From contig JAPKAW010000030.1 of NCBI GenBank assembly GCA_028825055.1, positions 1 to 13,765 of the forward strand: a stretch of DNA of 13,765 bases, written 5' to 3'. Both the position numbers and the translations under genes were made by a program. A model generated the notes under the pieces. It searched no databases and was not told the origin of the DNA. It saw only the letters and a program-made list of their open reading frames with translations. The DNA is from Flavobacteriales bacterium (GTDB lineage: Bacteria; Bacteroidota; Bacteroidia; Flavobacteriales_D; Sanyastnellaceae). Positions 1 to 7,771 of this stretch are shown piece after piece (position 1 is the stretch's first letter; each line of letters starts with the position of its first letter).

Positions 1-311
1 TCAGTCATCACCGCAGGCCAATTGTAAAGCACTCCATATATCTCGTAGTTTTCAGCATACTGAGCAGCTGTAACATTATTGCCCTCATACCCGAAAACAT
101 AATAAAGCGGTTCGGTATTGCTTCCTGCAGTTGGAGGTGAAACACTTGGTAAATATTTGCAGTTCTCAGCAAACCAACACTGCTCCCCAATCTCTACAAT
201 GTCATATTCATATCCCTGATGCGTGATTGATGTTTCATTGTTACAAGGACTTTGTCCAAAGAAACTGAAAGGAAGAAACAAGCAAAGGAGAGAAGTAAGT
301 AGCAGTCTCAT
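1..311 (-). CDS. FISUMP-domain secreted protein, N-terminal part (cut by window edge)
   Basis: Reading the minus strand from the ATG at 309-311 gives an open frame of 103 codons to the window edge. It begins with a signal peptide (MRLLLTSLLCLFLPFSFFGQ, likely cleaved after FFG, with Q as the new N-terminus, as is common in Bacteroidota). The mature part has the start of the Fibrobacter succinogenes major paralogous domain (FISUMP): YDIVEIGEQCWFAENCKYL near residues 38-56, then a YEGN segment and YGVLYNWPAVMT at the edge. In full-length relatives the family continues with further conserved Trp/Gly blocks, so most of the domain lies outside the window. FISUMP proteins are exported and often surface-exposed; their biochemical role is unknown. 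The product is seen only in part, so other domains and any C-terminal sorting signal cannot be judged. Confidence 0.8.
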   Translation of the reverse strand, partial: MRLLLTSLLCLFLPFSFFGQSPCNNETSITHQGYEYDIVEIGEQCWFAENCKYLPSVSPPTAGSNTEPLYYVFGYEGNNVTAAQYAENYEIYGVLYNWPAVMT

Positions 312-328
312 GTCTGTGTTTTGGTTCC

Positions 329-336
329 CAAATTTA
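329..336 (-). promoter_or_regulatory. Candidate Bacteroidota -7 element for the FISUMP gene
   Basis: The minus strand reads TAAATTTG, an exact match to the Bacteroidota -7 consensus TAnnTTTG, 17 bases before the ATG at 311. No TTTG-type -33 box lies at the usual 17-20 base spacing; the nearest TTG is about 14 bases upstream. It would give a very short leader, so the call is tentative. Confidence 0.3.
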
Positions 337-387
337 CATCAAGTTCGTATCAACTTTTTGTTATTTGAGACTACTTCACAACCCGAC

Positions 388-489
388 CTTGAAGATGACG
401 AGCAGCGATGGATAAGCCTTTGTGAATTGGGTGAATCGGTTGATCTGCTCATTTTGGGCAATTCCCGATCGTATACAGGCATCAACCCG
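388..489 (+). pseudogene. Fragment of an SGNH/AlgX-like protein
   Basis: A plus-strand frame reads LEDDEQRWISLCELGESV and continues directly into DLLILGNSRSYTGINP. The run ILGNSRSYxGINP resembles the first conserved block of SGNH-hydrolase-like or AlgX/DUF1574-type proteins, where a 'hydrophobic-GxSR-x-x-G' strand carries the active-site serine. After the Pro codon at 487-489 the resemblance stops, the frame runs into the reverse side of the rplT remnant and ends at 531. The upstream part of the same frame (223-387) overlaps the 5' end and promoter of the FISUMP gene and shows no family features. I read this as a leftover N-terminal piece of a lost gene. Chance resemblance over about 20 residues cannot be ruled out. 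Confidence 0.35.
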
Positions 490-758
490 AAACCGCCTAG
501 AAAGCAGCGGGATGATACATCGCCAATTTAGCGAGAACCTTGCAGTTCAACTCGATGCCTTCCAGCTGCCCATCAATTGGCTGTAAGTCGTCCCGTCTTC
601 ACGGGCACCTGCGTTAATACGCACGATCCACAAATAGCGGAATTGACGCTTTCGTTGCTTGCGTCCTGAATCAAGGCCTGTGCGCTAATTACGAGTCTGA
701 TGATACTTCGCACCCGAAGCCGTAGCTTTGCGCCCGCAAACAAAACGCGTCACAAGCA
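482..758 (-). pseudogene. rplT: Decayed ribosomal protein L20 gene remnant
   Basis: On the minus strand, 549-666 translates to a clear L20 core: RKQRKRQFRYLWIVRI, then NAGAREDGTTYSQLMG, before a TGA at 547-549. Shifting frame after the MG block recovers the next L20 segment, GIELNCKVLAKLA followed by HPAAF. Where L20 normally has K-A-V after the terminal EAF, this copy has TAG (497-499) followed by A-V, consistent with a Lys codon mutated to stop. Upstream of 666 the match weakens: an in-frame TAG sits at 685-687, and GAK, YHQTRN and a possible RVL up to about 758 look like the degraded N-terminal half, shortened by deletions. The gene cannot make L20; a functional rplT is presumed elsewhere. 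The core (482-666) is firm, the upstream limit is not. Confidence 0.8.
723..730 (+). promoter_or_regulatory. Candidate -7 element for the J-domain gene
   Basis: TAGCTTTG matches TAnnTTTG exactly and lies 37 bases before the ATG at 768, a reasonable leader length. No TTTG-like -33 box is visible at standard spacing. It sits within the degraded rplT sequence, so if real it arose or was uncovered during decay. Confidence 0.3.
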
Positions 759-767
759 GGCCCCACC

Positions 768-1229
768 ATGAAACGAGTCAACGAGTTTAAGAGAATGTTC
801 GACGTGGAAGGCGTGATTGAGTTGGCGCCCTTGAAAAAGAAGTACCGCTCCTTGGTCAAGGAGTGGCACCCCGATAAGTTTCCTGATGGTGGCGAGAAGG
901 CAGAGCAGGCTGAGGCCATGAGCCGCCGGATCATCGAGGGGTATCATTTTTTGGTGAGCATGGCTCCTGCAACCCAAGAGGCCCAAAAGGAGGCTTATTT
1001 GGAGCTCACGACCAATTCCGCCATCTTAGACTTGACGCACAAGGGGCTGCTCTTGGAGATTACCTTTTTGAATGGCGATGCCCATGAATACTTCGGCGTG
1101 AATCGTCAGCTATTTACCAAGCTTTTGAATGCGGATAACCAATACCGCTTTGCGAAACGTAAGGTTTTCAATGCCTTTCCACACCGCAAATCGAAGAGCG
1201 GAATCCAGGATTCGGATTCTACTAGCTAA
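768..1229 (+). CDS. Small J-domain protein with KTSC-like C-terminal domain
   Basis: The 153-residue protein has two parts. Residues about 5-65 form a J-domain: helix II KKKYRSLVKEWHPDKF carries the invariant HPD (residues 34-36), which in this family stimulates the ATPase of DnaK-type Hsp70. Residues about 83-140 (NSAILDL, LLLEITFLNGDAHEYFGV, then a helix and RFAKRKVFNAFP) match the pattern of the short KTSC domain: two strands, an [EY]-x-F-x-x-V turn and a terminal basic helix. There is no Gly/Phe region, zinc finger or DnaJ C-terminal substrate domain, so it is not a general DnaJ. There is no signal peptide; it is expected in the cytoplasm. The ATG at 768 has only a weak purine-rich sequence upstream (AGCAGG). 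The substrate is unknown; the KTSC assignment is less sure than the J-domain. Confidence 0.85.
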   Translation: MKRVNEFKRMFDVEGVIELAPLKKKYRSLVKEWHPDKFPDGGEKAEQAEAMSRRIIEGYHFLVSMAPATQEAQKEAYLELTTNSAILDLTHKGLLLEITFLNGDAHEYFGVNRQLFTKLLNADNQYRFAKRKVFNAFPHRKSKSGIQDSDSTS

Positions 1230-1234
1230 TAATT

Positions 1235-1257
1235 CGCAACCGGCCTTGCGGGGTTTT
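1235..1257. terminator. Weak hairpin between convergent genes
   Basis: CGCAA (1235-1239) pairs with TTGCG (1246-1250) around a CCGGCC loop, followed by GGGTTTT. The stem is only 5 bp, so it is a weak candidate for ending the J-domain gene, placed between that gene's stop (1229) and the end of the convergent giant gene (1277). Confidence 0.3.
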
Positions 1258-1276
1258 AAGTGCTGCTTTCAGACGG

Positions 1277-4200
1277 TTAATCCTCGACCGTAATGGTTTG
1301 AACGTGTGTTGCCATGTTGCCGATGCAATCAAACGCCACCCAAGTGCGGAGAATAATTCCGCCGCCAGGGCAAGGGTTTCCAGAGGTGAATTCGTTAGTC
1401 ATCACAACGATACCATCCCCGCATGCGTCCACCACAGTTAAGTTCACGAAATCCGGAATGTTGTCACAGCCAACGGTCACATTGGTCGGAAGTGTTTCAA
1501 CCCAAACTGGTGGTGTATTGTCTACGATTTCAATCGTTTGAGATGTGGTAGCCACATTGCCGCAGTCATCCGTTGCAATCCAAGTGCGAATCAGCGTGTA
1601 TTGTGAACTGCAGATACCATCAAGGATCGTTTCTTCCAATACGACCTCGACTTCATTATCACAATTGTCTGTCGCACTGAGTAGCATCGGCTCCGGCACA
1701 TCACTACATTCCACTGTGATGTCAAGAGGGGTGGTGGTCGTCCAAATCGGTGCTAGGTTATCTGCGACTGTGATTTCTTGGGTTGTACTCAAGACATTAC
1801 CAGAACAGTCCTCTGTACTCCAAGTTCGGATAACAGCGAAGGAGGAGCCGCACTGTCCGCTTCCAATGACCTCTTCAGAGAACATTACTTCCATAGCGCC
1901 GTCGCAATTGTCAATCGCTTCCATTGCTAGAGCCTCTTCCAATTCACCGCATCCTATGGACATGTTTGTAGGAACTGCAGTCGTCCATTCTGGACTCGTG
2001 TTGTCTTGCACCAAAATGGTAAATTGAACCGTCGCGCTATTGCCACAAGGATCTGCGGCTGTCAAGGTGACCAGGTGCTCATAATTGCCGCAGCCATTCT
2101 CGCTAATCACTTCGCGAGTTTCCATGATGTCAACGACACCGCAGTTGTCGCTGGCGCTGGATTCATAGGTGCCCTCTTCGCATTCAAAGATCATGTCCGT
2201 CGGTACCAGATCAAATACAGGCGCAATGGAGTCCGTGACAGCGATGCTCTGAGAACAGGTGGCTATTGAAACCAAGCCACAAGCGTCAATAGCCTCAATA
2301 TTGAACGTGCGCACAAAATTCAAGGCGCCTCCGCAGACGGTTTCGGGGGTGGCGTCTTCGAAGGAGATGAAGACTTCAGGATCGCTGCAATCATCCGTTG
2401 CGATGACCACAGGCCAACCGATGTTGTCGGGTTCGGCATTGAAGGTGCAATTCGCTTGCAAGAAGACTTCGATGTCCTGGGGGCAAGATTCAATGATGAG
2501 GGACGGAGCAATCAAATCGACAACCTCAATCGTTTGGATGTGTTGAGTGCTATTGCCACTGCAGTCGGTAGCCGTCCAAATTCTGACTAAGGTGTATTCG
2601 CTGCTGCAATTCGCAGGGATAGAGTCCTGTTCATAGCTCACCAAGATGTCCTCACAGTTGTCCACAGCCGTCAATTCAATCGGATCCTCGATGGGATCTA
2701 AGCAGGCCGCCGTTATGTCTTCCGGCAAGGCCTCAACAAAGGATGGAGCTTCAGTATCCTGGACGATGATTGTAAACTGATGTTCAGTACTGTTGCCACA
2801 ACCATCGATTGCGGTCAAGGTCACCAAGTGCTCGTAATTTCCGCACTCATCTGCACCAATCGTTTCTCTTGATTCAGTGAGCTCAACGGCCCCACACTGA
2901 TCGAGTGCAGATGCTGTGTATTCTGCTTCTTCGCATTGGCTGATTTGATTTACTGGAATTTCTGTAAATACAGGAGCAGTGGTGTCTTCAATAGTGAAGG
3001 TTGCGACGATAGTTGCAGCATTTCCGCAATCGTCGGTAGCGACAAAAGTGGTGACATGAACGCTCGTTTCATTGCAAGTCCCTGCACTCATCTCATCGAC
3101 ATAACTCCATTGAATCATACCACATAGGTCCTCAGCTAGAGCGCCTCCGTGGTTGGTAAGCCAAGTCTCAAGTTGCTCTTCGTTTCCGTTGCCATCGCAT
3201 TCAACAGTAACGTCCAAAGCGTCTGTAATCGTTGGAGCGGTGGTGTCTACCACGCTCATCATCGCTTGTGTGGAGACGGAATTACCGCATTCGTCTGTTG
3301 CTGTGAAGGTGATGGACGCGGCGCCAGAATTGCCGCAGTTCGGCTCCAGTCCGACAAAGTTGTTGCTCCAAGTGATGTCGCCACAAGCGTCGCTAGCAGT
3401 TGCTCCTCCATTGGTCATTATCCAATTGAACAAGGCTTCGCCGTTGTTTTCTTGACACTCGATCAAAATATCGGAAGCAAAAGTATCTAGGATGGGTTCA
3501 TCGGAATCAACGACGGTGAAGGTCGCACTGGTCGTGGTGATGTTCCCGCACGCATCTGTAGCCGTAAATTCTACTGTAGTTTCCTGTGCACATCCTCCCG
3601 TTAAACCTTCAGCGTTGTTGGACCATGTAACTGTGCTACAAGCGTCTACTGCAGTCGCTCCTCCATTGTTTTCAAGCCAAAGGATGAAATCCAATTCATT
3701 GCCCAATCCGTCACACGAGAAGGTGGTGTCCCGAGCATTTTCTACGATTGGACTCGTTGTGTCCACAATGGCAAACGTCGCCGTGGTGCTCGTCGTATTG
3801 CCGCAGTCGTCTGAGGCTGTGAAGGTCACGGTTGCAGCTCCTGTGGAACCACACTCGTCACTGAGGCCAGTGAAATCGTTCGACCAAATCACTTCGCTGC
3901 AAGCATCGACTGCAGATGCTCCGCCATTGGAAGAGAGCCAAAATTCGAGATCTTCTGTGTTGTTCGTGTTGTCACATTCAACTGTTGTGTCGACCGCTTG
4001 AACAATGGTAGGAGAGGTTAAATCCTCTATTGTAAACGAAGCACTTGCACTGCTTGCATTGCCGCATTCATCGGTTGCAGTGAAGGTGACCATTGCCGCT
4101 CCAGTGGAGCCACATTCGTCACTCAATGAGGCGAAGTCATGGGTCCAAGTCACTTCGCCGCAAACATCAGTCGCTGAAGCACCGCCGTTATCGGCGAGCC

Positions 4201-7200
4201 AGCCGACCAACGCCTCGTCATTGGCTGCGTCATCGCAAGCAACCGTGGCATCGGTTGCTTGCGTGATGACAGGTGGCGTCGTGTCTTCGATGGTAATTGT
4301 TCCCGTCGAATTGGCGGAATTTCCACAATCGTCCGTCGCTGTGAACGTAACAAGATAGAAGCCGGCTGAGCCGCAGTTCACGCCTTCGGAATCGAAGTTG
4401 TATGACCAGGTGACTCCGCTGCAGACATCTGTCGCAGTCGCACCTCCATTGTTGGTTAACCACACTTGGATATCGTCAGAATTGCCGTCACCGTCACACT
4501 GAAGAAGGAGGTTTTGCGCATCAGTAATTTCAGGTTCTGTGTCATCTGAGATGATGAATTCAGCGCTAATTGAACTCGAATTGCCACATTCATCGCTCGC
4601 TGTAAACATAACAATGACAGATCCGCTGCCTCCACATCCTTGTGGCAAGCCATCGAAATCATGGGACCAAGTAATCGCGCTGCAATTGTCAATAGCTTGA
4701 GCGCCCCCGTTGTTTTCAATCCAGCCCTCCCATGTGTCAGAATCGGCGAGTTCATCACAGGAAATATCCAAGTCAACAGGCGATTGGGTGAATGCAGGAG
4801 GGGTGAAATCCTCAACGAGGATACTTTGCGCATACGAGGAAGCATTGCCGCATAGATCTTCAGCGGTCCAAATCCGAGTAAACATGTAGTTAGACCCGCA
4901 ACTCAACGTCTCGAAGTCAACGTCTATGTGGCTGATCTCTAATGCATTGCAAGCGTCCGTAGCGATGGGAGTACCCAAGGCCGAGACAGAGGTGTCTGCT
5001 TGACATTCTGAGTCCATTTCCAATGCCCATTCAGAAGGCGGTAATTCAGTCCATTCCGGTGCGATGTCATCGACAACGTTAATGATTTGAACATGTTCGA
5101 CTGTATTTCCTGTGCAATCGTTGGCTGACCACTTGCGTGCAATGACAATTTGACAAGGATCAGAGGAGTCCAAATCTTCGTTGAAGAGCACTTGAATGTT
5201 TGGATTACAATTGTCACTTGCAGTCAGTGTGATTGCTGCTGGAACCTCTTCGTCGCAAGATAGATTGAGATTGTCGGGCAATGTTTCTGCAAAAACAGGT
5301 GATTCATTGTCTTGAACAACAATGGTAAATTGATAATTAGCTGCATTGCCACATTCATCGATGGCGGTTAAAGTAACCAAGTGCTCGTAATTGCCGCAAG
5401 CGTCCGAACTGATCGTTTCACGGGATTCTGTCACAATCGTTGTTCCGCATAAATCGGAAGCGGCTGCGCTGTAAGCCTGCTCTTCGCATTCGTTCGTCTG
5501 GTCTATCGGCAGATCTGTAAAAGATGGCGCTGTAGAGTCCTGGACGTTGATGACTTGGATGTGCTCAACGGTATTGCCCGTGCAATCGCTTGCATTCCAA
5601 GTGCGCGTAATCGTATAGCTCTGAGGACATGAACCATCTTCAATATTTTCCTGGAAATTCATAGCAACTTCAGCTCCGCAGTTGTCCGTAGCGTTGAGTA
5701 TGGCAGCCGCAGGGACCTCGTTGCATTCCACAGTGCCACTTGGTGGAAGTGCTTCCGTAAATACAGGAGCTTCGCCATCCTGCACGGTAATAGTGAACTG
5801 GTAATCTGCTGAATTTCCGCATTCATCGATTGCTGTCAAAGTCACTATATCTTCATAATTCCCGCATGAATCCGAAGAAAGGGTCTCACGCAATTCAGAG
5901 ATTACGGTCAAGCCGCAATTGTCCATAGCTTCATACGTGTATGGCTGTTCTTCACATGCATTGGTTTGATCCAATGGCATCTCAACAAAAACGGGGGCAG
6001 TTGTGTCCAATACTTCGAGCGTTTGGATATGCGAGTTTTGATTGCCCGCACAGTCGCTTAAAGTCCATACTCGTATGAGGGTATAGGTCTGTTGGCAAGC
6101 ACCTGAATCAACGGATTCAGTGAAATCAACAATTGGGTCACTGTCACAGTTGTCAATTCCTGTCAATTCCGCAGCCATTGGAATGGCATCGCATTCGACG
6201 GTTGCATCGACGGGAAGTTCTTCATTAAACTCAGGAGCAATGGTGTCTTCAATCTGGATAGTTTGTTCGTGGGAAATGCTATTTCCGGTGCAGTCAATCG
6301 CTGTCCATTGTCGAATCAAAATAGCTTGTCCAAGGCAATTGGAAGCCTCTGAACTTTCATTGAAAAGAACTTCGACCAATCCATCGCATGCGTCGGAGGC
6401 AAAAAGGTTGGGTGCGGTTGGAATTGCATTGCACGAAGCTGTTGTGCTTTCCGGTAATTCACTGGTATCCCAGATGGGAGCGATTGTATCCTGAACCACA
6501 ATGGTAAAGGAGAAATCGGTAAAGTTGCCGCATGCATCGGATGCGGTTAACGTGACGAGGTGCTCATAATTTCCACAGCTATCTTCAAACAGAATCTCGC
6601 GTGATTCGGTAACGCTGACTTCGTTGCAATTATCGAATGCTTCATATTCGAAGGGTTGCTCCGTGCATCCATTCACTTGGTCAGAAGGTGTTGAAATGAA
6701 AATTGGAGCCTCATCATCAATGATGGAGATGACTTGCACATGCTGCAGGTCATTGGCGCTGCAATCCGTCACCAGCCAAGTACGCTCAATGTCAAACTCA
6801 CCCTGGCAATTCCCTTGAACGATAGTCTCGTTGAAGTAAATCGGCAGTTCTCCATCGCAGGAATCTTCGGCTAATAACGACGAGGGGAGGGATGGCCACT
6901 CTTCGGTACATGATATCGATATGTTGCTAGGAAAGGCGCCGCTCGTCAAATAGGGTTCTGTATTGTCCTGGACAATGACTTCAAAGGTGGCATTGGCTTC
7001 ATTTCCACATTGGTCTTTCGCAATGAAAGTGACCACATGGTGGTAATTGCCACACTCGTCAGAGGAAAGCGTATCCCGCGCGAAGGAAACTTCAACTTCA
7101 CTAGGGTCTTGGCATGAGTCGGTCACCTCAAATTCAAAAGGCAATTCGGAACATTCATTGACTTGGTTGCTTGGAGCTGAGAGGATGGTGGGTGGTGTGA

Positions 7201-7771
7201 CATCAACCAAGCAATCACACGGGTCGCACGCCTCTCCGGGCTCCGGAAAAACACAGGAAAAATTTTCGAAAGTTGCTTCGGGGTCAAAATTACAAGCCAC
7301 TGGATCCGTGCATCCGGCACATGTCTCAAATTCACAACTTTGATTTTCGATGGTGGCTTCTGGATCATAATTACATGCGATCTCATTTGTGCAACCAACA
7401 AGCCCCATGATGTCTTCGCAGGGATCACCAAATAAACCCAAGATAACAATGAGATCGACGACGCTAATGAATCCATCATCGTTCATGTCGCCGGGACAAT
7501 CACATGGGTCAAGCAATGTCTGCGCAATCTCAAACCCCGTCATAGGGTCTAAACAACTACCGTCATCCAGAGTAGCATCGGCGTCAAATCCGAAGGCCCA
7601 AGAGTAGGTGCAGCCAAACACGGTGTCAGCAAGCGCAGTGTGCTCGAAGGATTTAAATAACTCAAATGAAATGTTTCGATTGGCGACCTCTTCAGTAAGG
7701 GAAGCCCGGTCTTCAGCTGCGAAAGCGCAAAGTGAAAAAACGAGACAGCACAACAATAGTAAGCGATTCAT
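1277..7771 (-). CDS. Giant secreted Cys-rich protein with 24 Ig/HYR-like repeats and dockerin-like loop
   Basis: 2164 residues. The signal peptide MNRLLLLCCLVFSLCAFA is followed by AED. Residues 53-73, 126-146 and 153-173 are three copies of a Cys module (GC....ACN[YF]DPEAT......C); residues about 90-116 hold a calcium-loop pattern (GDMNDDGFISVVDL) followed by ILGLFG, typical of dockerin/EF-hand segments. From residue 191 to the end run 24 Ig/HYR-like modules of 75-95 residues, each ending near 'D..APxF' and mostly with four cysteines. HYR and related modules act in extracellular adhesion; here a surface or matrix role is inference. The ORF stops right after the last module (ITVED) with no type IX secretion C-terminal domain, although signal peptide and composition suggest export, so either the 3' end was lost or another route is used. 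The ATG at 7769-7771 is the only start that keeps the signal peptide. Confidence 0.96.
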   Translation of the reverse strand: MNRLLLLCCLVFSLCAFAAEDRASLTEEVANRNISFELFKSFEHTALADTVFGCTYSWAFGFDADATLDDGSCLDPMTGFEIAQTLLDPCDCPGDMNDDGFISVVDLIVILGLFGDPCEDIMGLVGCTNEIACNYDPEATIENQSCEFETCAGCTDPVACNFDPEATFENFSCVFPEPGEACDPCDCLVDVTPPTILSAPSNQVNECSELPFEFEVTDSCQDPSEVEVSFARDTLSSDECGNYHHVVTFIAKDQCGNEANATFEVIVQDNTEPYLTSGAFPSNISISCTEEWPSLPSSLLAEDSCDGELPIYFNETIVQGNCQGEFDIERTWLVTDCSANDLQHVQVISIIDDEAPIFISTPSDQVNGCTEQPFEYEAFDNCNEVSVTESREILFEDSCGNYEHLVTLTASDACGNFTDFSFTIVVQDTIAPIWDTSELPESTTASCNAIPTAPNLFASDACDGLVEVLFNESSEASNCLGQAILIRQWTAIDCTGNSISHEQTIQIEDTIAPEFNEELPVDATVECDAIPMAAELTGIDNCDSDPIVDFTESVDSGACQQTYTLIRVWTLSDCAGNQNSHIQTLEVLDTTAPVFVEMPLDQTNACEEQPYTYEAMDNCGLTVISELRETLSSDSCGNYEDIVTLTAIDECGNSADYQFTITVQDGEAPVFTEALPPSGTVECNEVPAAAILNATDNCGAEVAMNFQENIEDGSCPQSYTITRTWNASDCTGNTVEHIQVINVQDSTAPSFTDLPIDQTNECEEQAYSAAASDLCGTTIVTESRETISSDACGNYEHLVTLTAIDECGNAANYQFTIVVQDNESPVFAETLPDNLNLSCDEEVPAAITLTASDNCNPNIQVLFNEDLDSSDPCQIVIARKWSANDCTGNTVEHVQIINVVDDIAPEWTELPPSEWALEMDSECQADTSVSALGTPIATDACNALEISHIDVDFETLSCGSNYMFTRIWTAEDLCGNASSYAQSILVEDFTPPAFTQSPVDLDISCDELADSDTWEGWIENNGGAQAIDNCSAITWSHDFDGLPQGCGGSGSVIVMFTASDECGNSSSISAEFIISDDTEPEITDAQNLLLQCDGDGNSDDIQVWLTNNGGATATDVCSGVTWSYNFDSEGVNCGSAGFYLVTFTATDDCGNSANSTGTITIEDTTPPVITQATDATVACDDAANDEALVGWLADNGGASATDVCGEVTWTHDFASLSDECGSTGAAMVTFTATDECGNASSASASFTIEDLTSPTIVQAVDTTVECDNTNNTEDLEFWLSSNGGASAVDACSEVIWSNDFTGLSDECGSTGAATVTFTASDDCGNTTSTTATFAIVDTTSPIVENARDTTFSCDGLGNELDFILWLENNGGATAVDACSTVTWSNNAEGLTGGCAQETTVEFTATDACGNITTTSATFTVVDSDEPILDTFASDILIECQENNGEALFNWIMTNGGATASDACGDITWSNNFVGLEPNCGNSGAASITFTATDECGNSVSTQAMMSVVDTTAPTITDALDVTVECDGNGNEEQLETWLTNHGGALAEDLCGMIQWSYVDEMSAGTCNETSVHVTTFVATDDCGNAATIVATFTIEDTTAPVFTEIPVNQISQCEEAEYTASALDQCGAVELTESRETIGADECGNYEHLVTLTAIDGCGNSTEHQFTIIVQDTEAPSFVEALPEDITAACLDPIEDPIELTAVDNCEDILVSYEQDSIPANCSSEYTLVRIWTATDCSGNSTQHIQTIEVVDLIAPSLIIESCPQDIEVFLQANCTFNAEPDNIGWPVVIATDDCSDPEVFISFEDATPETVCGGALNFVRTFNIEAIDACGLVSIATCSQSIAVTDSIAPVFDLVPTDMIFECEEGTYESSASDNCGVVDIMETREVISENGCGNYEHLVTLTAADPCGNSATVQFTILVQDNTSPEWTTAVPTNMSIGCGELEEALAMEAIDNCDGAMEVMFSEEVIGSGQCGSSFAVIRTWSTEDCSGNVLSTTQEITVADNLAPIWTTTTPLDITVECSDVPEPMLLSATDNCDNEVEVVLEETILDGICSSQYTLIRTWIATDDCGNVATTSQTIEIVDNTPPVWVETLPTNVTVGCDNIPDFVNLTVVDACGDGIVVMTNEFTSGNPCPGGGIILRTWVAFDCIGNMATHVQTITVED
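1280..7201 (-). repeat. 24 tandem Ig/HYR-like repeat modules
   Basis: The modules fall into four sequence classes. Class A (10 copies, about 80 residues) has an xxRxW.A.DC.GN signature. Class B (6 copies, about 75 residues) has the near-invariant ETxxxDxCGNYEHLVTLTA. Class C (7 copies, about 87 residues) has WLxNNGGAxAxDxC and VTFTATDECGN. One longer module (D, about 95 residues, starting SLIIESCPQDIEV) is unlike the rest. From the N-terminus the order is B A B A A B A B A A, then seven C, then B A D B A A A. Repeats have diverged at DNA level, so this is an old array maintained by selection rather than a fresh duplication. The division into classes is by eye. Confidence 0.85.
2972..4795 (-). 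repeat. Block of seven consecutive class C modules
   Basis: Residues 993-1600 contain seven uninterrupted modules of about 87 residues (about 261 bases each). They share VECD near the start, WLxNNGGA with a following D.C, VTWSxxF, ECG, a strand ending VTFTATDECGN, and FTIEDTTxP at the end. The block forms the middle of the protein and is flanked on both sides by A/B modules. This pattern points to local tandem amplification of one module type inside an older A/B array. Confidence 0.85.
7418..7519 (-). other. Dockerin/EF-hand-like calcium loop segment in the giant protein
   Basis: Residues 85-118 read, in part, CDCPGDMNDDGFISVVDL followed by IVILGLFGDPC. The D-x-N-x-D-G-x-I-x-x-x-D spacing fits a type I dockerin or EF-hand calcium loop, and two cysteines on each side are consistent with a disulfide-bound unit. 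Only one such loop is present, while canonical dockerins carry two, so cellulosome-type binding is not implied; in Bacteroidota such single units are common in secreted proteins of unknown role. Confidence 0.6.

Larger units (their letters stand above)
312..767. other. Gene-decay zone between FISUMP and J-domain genes
   Basis: No intact gene is visible in these 456 bases. The first part (312-387) holds the upstream region of the minus-strand FISUMP gene. The rest is made up of two broken gene pieces in opposite directions that meet at about 482-489: a plus-strand fragment with an SGNH/AlgX-like motif and a minus-strand rplT remnant. The remnant runs up to the start of the J-domain gene, whose promoter must therefore lie inside old ribosomal-protein sequence. 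Confidence 0.6.

Noticed and set aside
223..531. A 102-codon plus-strand ORF as an intact gene
   Set aside because: Its first half overlaps the start and promoter of the FISUMP gene and its last part is the reverse of the rplT remnant; only residues encoded at 388-489 show family-like sequence, so it is treated as a fragment.
1545..4358. Several long plus-strand ORFs within the giant gene (1545-2027, 3492-4001, 4005-4358)
   Set aside because: They are frame shadows of the repetitive minus-strand gene: low-complexity translations that repeat with the module period and have no recognisable domain.
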